Shown here one piece after another: positions 62,885 to 64,000 of a stretch of DNA of 64,000 nucleotides; position 1 is the stretch's first letter; each line of letters opens with the position of its first letter. This stretch comes from Channallabes apus. Its lineage: Eukaryota > Chordata > Actinopteri > Siluriformes > Clariidae. The stretch is taken from the NCBI GenBank assembly GCA_030522415.1, contig JAMASW010000031.1, positions 682,001-746,000 of the forward strand, in the 5' to 3' direction. The notes below the pieces were generated by a model. That model was not told the origin of the DNA. It searched no databases and saw only the letters and a list, made by a program, of their open reading frames with translations. Both the position numbers and the translations under genes were made by a program.

Positions 62885-64000
62885 CACACAACTAATGCAT
62901 AGTTATATAAAACAAACAAAATCAGTTTGTATTCATTTCTCTGAAACAAAATGCGAAAAAGAATAACAAAAAAGTTGTTTTTCAACATGTATACAAAGAA
63001 TGCATTAATGTATTGAAAATGATCATCTCTTCCACTTTCATGCACAAGACGGTGAGATAAAGCGTTTGCTGCGTTCTTAGCTCTGTACGAGCTCAGGAAA
63101 GCGGTTTTCTCACACAACTAATGCATAGTTATGTAAAACAAACAAAATCAGTTTGTATTCATTTTTCTGGAACAAAATGAGAAAAAGAATAACAAAAAAG
63201 TTGTTTTTCAACATGTATACAAAGAATGCATTAATGTATTGAAAATGATCATCTCTTCCACTTTCATGCACAAGACGGTGAGATAAAGCGTTTGCTGCGT
63301 TCTTAGCTCTGTACGAGCTCAGGAAAGCGGTTTTCTCACACAACTAATGCATAGTTATGTAAAACAAACAAAATCAGTTTGTATTCATTTTTCTGGAACA
63401 AAATGAGAAAAAGAATAACAAAAAAGTTGTTTTTCAACATGTATACAAAGAATGCATTAATGTATTGAAAATGATCATCTCTTCCACTTTCATGCACAAG
63501 ACGGTGAGATAAAGCGTTTGCTGCGTTCTTAGCTCTGTACGAGCTCAGGAAAGCGGTTTTCTCACACAACTAATGCATAGTTATGTAAAACAAACAAAAT
63601 CAGTTTGTATTCATTTTTCTGGAACAAAATGAGAAAAAGAATAACAAAAAAGTTGTTTTTCAACATGTATACAAAGAATGCATTAATGTATTGAAAATGA
63701 TCATCTCTTCCACTTTCATGCACAACACGGTGAGATAAAGCGTTTGCTGCGTTCTTAGCTCTGTACGACCTCAGGAAAGCGGTTTTCTCACACAACTAAT
63801 GTATAGTTATGTAAAACAAACAAAATGAGTTTGTATTCATTTTTCTGGAACAAAATGCGAAAAAGAATAACAAAAAAGTTGTTTTTCAACATGTATACAA
63901 AGAATGCATTAATGTATTGAAAATGATCATCTCTTCCACTTTCATGCACAAGACGGTGAGATAAAGCGTTTGCTGCGTTCTTAGCTCTGTACGAGCTCAG
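62885..64000 (+). repeat. 8-monomer unit, partial copy 2, cut by the window edge
   Basis: D (62885), A' (63111), A' (63337), I' (63563) and a 212-bp partial (63789-64000). The fourth monomer shares gacctc with its counterpart at 61755 but has tgcatag, gagaaaaag and tttttc instead of tgtatag, gagaaacag and tttgtc. The array continues to the right. Confidence 0.85.

Larger units (their letters stand above)
1..64000 (+). repeat. Satellite DNA array, 226-bp monomer, spans whole window
   Basis: The same 226-bp unit recurs head-to-tail without inversion or interruption. Counting by the invariant 'ttttctcacacaacta' junction gives 281 full-length monomers, one 127-bp truncated monomer and two edge partials; with three 1-bp insertions and five 1-bp deletions the total is exactly 64,000 bp. 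Monomers differ at a small set of recurring positions, so they fall into classes that are themselves arranged in higher-order repeats. No transposon, gene or unique spacer interrupts the array. Such organisation is known for eukaryotic centromeric and pericentromeric satellites; that location is inferred. The family is not one I recognise, and species cannot be assigned. Confidence 0.98.

Noticed and set aside
157..63795. Roughly 250 tandem 77-aa minus-strand coding genes
   Set aside because: The start codon is TTG, not ATG; each frame overlaps the next by 8 bp, and classes with in-frame stops (E, F, Z, X) were amplified as readily as open ones. The open frame follows from one ancestral monomer, so its recurrence is not independent evidence of coding.
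1..64000. CRISPR array
   Set aside because: Repeats are contiguous 226-bp units without unique spacers, far longer than CRISPR repeats.
1..64000. CENP-B box in the monomer
   Set aside because: The motif needs TTCG followed at set spacing by CGGG. The TTCG in B (gttcgctg) and B* (cttcgac) is not followed by CGGG, and I saw no CGGG in the monomer classes.
1..64000. Telomeric or subtelomeric repeat
   Set aside because: No runs of TTAGGG-like or other short telomere units; the period is 226 bp throughout.
1..64000. A previously undescribed gene system (defence, toxin or biosynthetic)
   Set aside because: All sequence is accounted for by one non-coding satellite monomer; no second sequence type is present that could encode such a system.

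Overview
The whole window is one uninterrupted tandem satellite array. A 226-bp monomer repeats head-to-tail on one strand from the first base to the last: 281 full-length copies (225 to 228 bp), one 127-bp internally truncated copy, and a partial copy at each edge (157 bp left, 212 bp right). These add up exactly to 64,000 bp. I see no gene, RNA gene, mobile element, CRISPR array or unique sequence. The array runs past both edges, so its true length is unknown. Very long head-to-tail arrays with nested higher-order repeats (HORs) are typical of eukaryotic centromeric or pericentromeric heterochromatin. I do not recognise the satellite and cannot name the organism.

Monomer. In this annotation monomers begin at the base after 'ttttct' in the motif 'ttttctcacacaacta', so the first full copy is 158-383. 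It is about 34% G+C and bipartite: an A/T-rich part with short inverted repeats and a cluster of 8-bp palindromes, then a roughly 70-bp G+C-richer part holding most CpGs. Copies differ at about 15 diagnostic positions, which define recurring classes. D: ttatata, tctctgaaac, tgcg, gagctc. K and J: ttatgta, tgag, tattc, acgctg, gagccc (K begins tgcatag, J tgtatag). C: gaggatcag, tttgtc, cataaatg, gagccc. B: tattc, gttcgctg, agcgctg; B' has gttagctg; B* also has cttcgac. A: cgcgctc; A': the same with gagctc. G: tgcg, tatac, ttatgta. H: tgtatag with gaattaa or gaataaaa. E and F: tattaaaaatg (E tgag, F tgcg). X: tattgataatg. I: cgtatag, gagaaacag, gacctc; I': gacctc with gagaaaaag. Q1 to Q4: a right-half quartet (Q2 gaggatcag plus gacctc; Q3 gcgctctta; Q4 gaacaac). 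P: 225 bp with one base lost. Z: ctctttacg. M, N, O: a local group, M and O with aaaggatg.

Layout. 0.2-5.4 kb holds A-B-C-D-E and D-G-H series. 5.4-9.9 kb is a 10-monomer duplication rich in alternating J/K and D. 10.8-16.2 kb is a 15-monomer duplication. 15.5-21.9 kb is a 14-monomer duplication. 19.6-28.6 kb holds two copies of a 16-monomer segment 24 monomers apart. 28.6-35.2 kb is a related 14-mer and 15-mer. 35.6 kb has a 99-bp deletion. 38.0-41.4 kb has D-P quartets. From 41.6 kb to the end an 18-monomer HOR (Z I' B* I Q1 Q2 Q3 Q4 G H A' B C D J D P K) dominates, with nested 4-, 6-, 8- and 10-monomer expansions.

The most informative signal is a set of hybrid monomers whose left part belongs to one class and right part to another. 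Several sit at the boundary between tandem HOR copies, as expected if unequal crossover made the duplications. The antisense 77-codon open frame in most copies begins with TTG, overlaps its neighbours, and is broken by stops in classes that were themselves amplified, so I do not annotate it as a gene. All class assignments were made by eye from diagnostic bases and translated variants; a computed alignment could shift some block limits.
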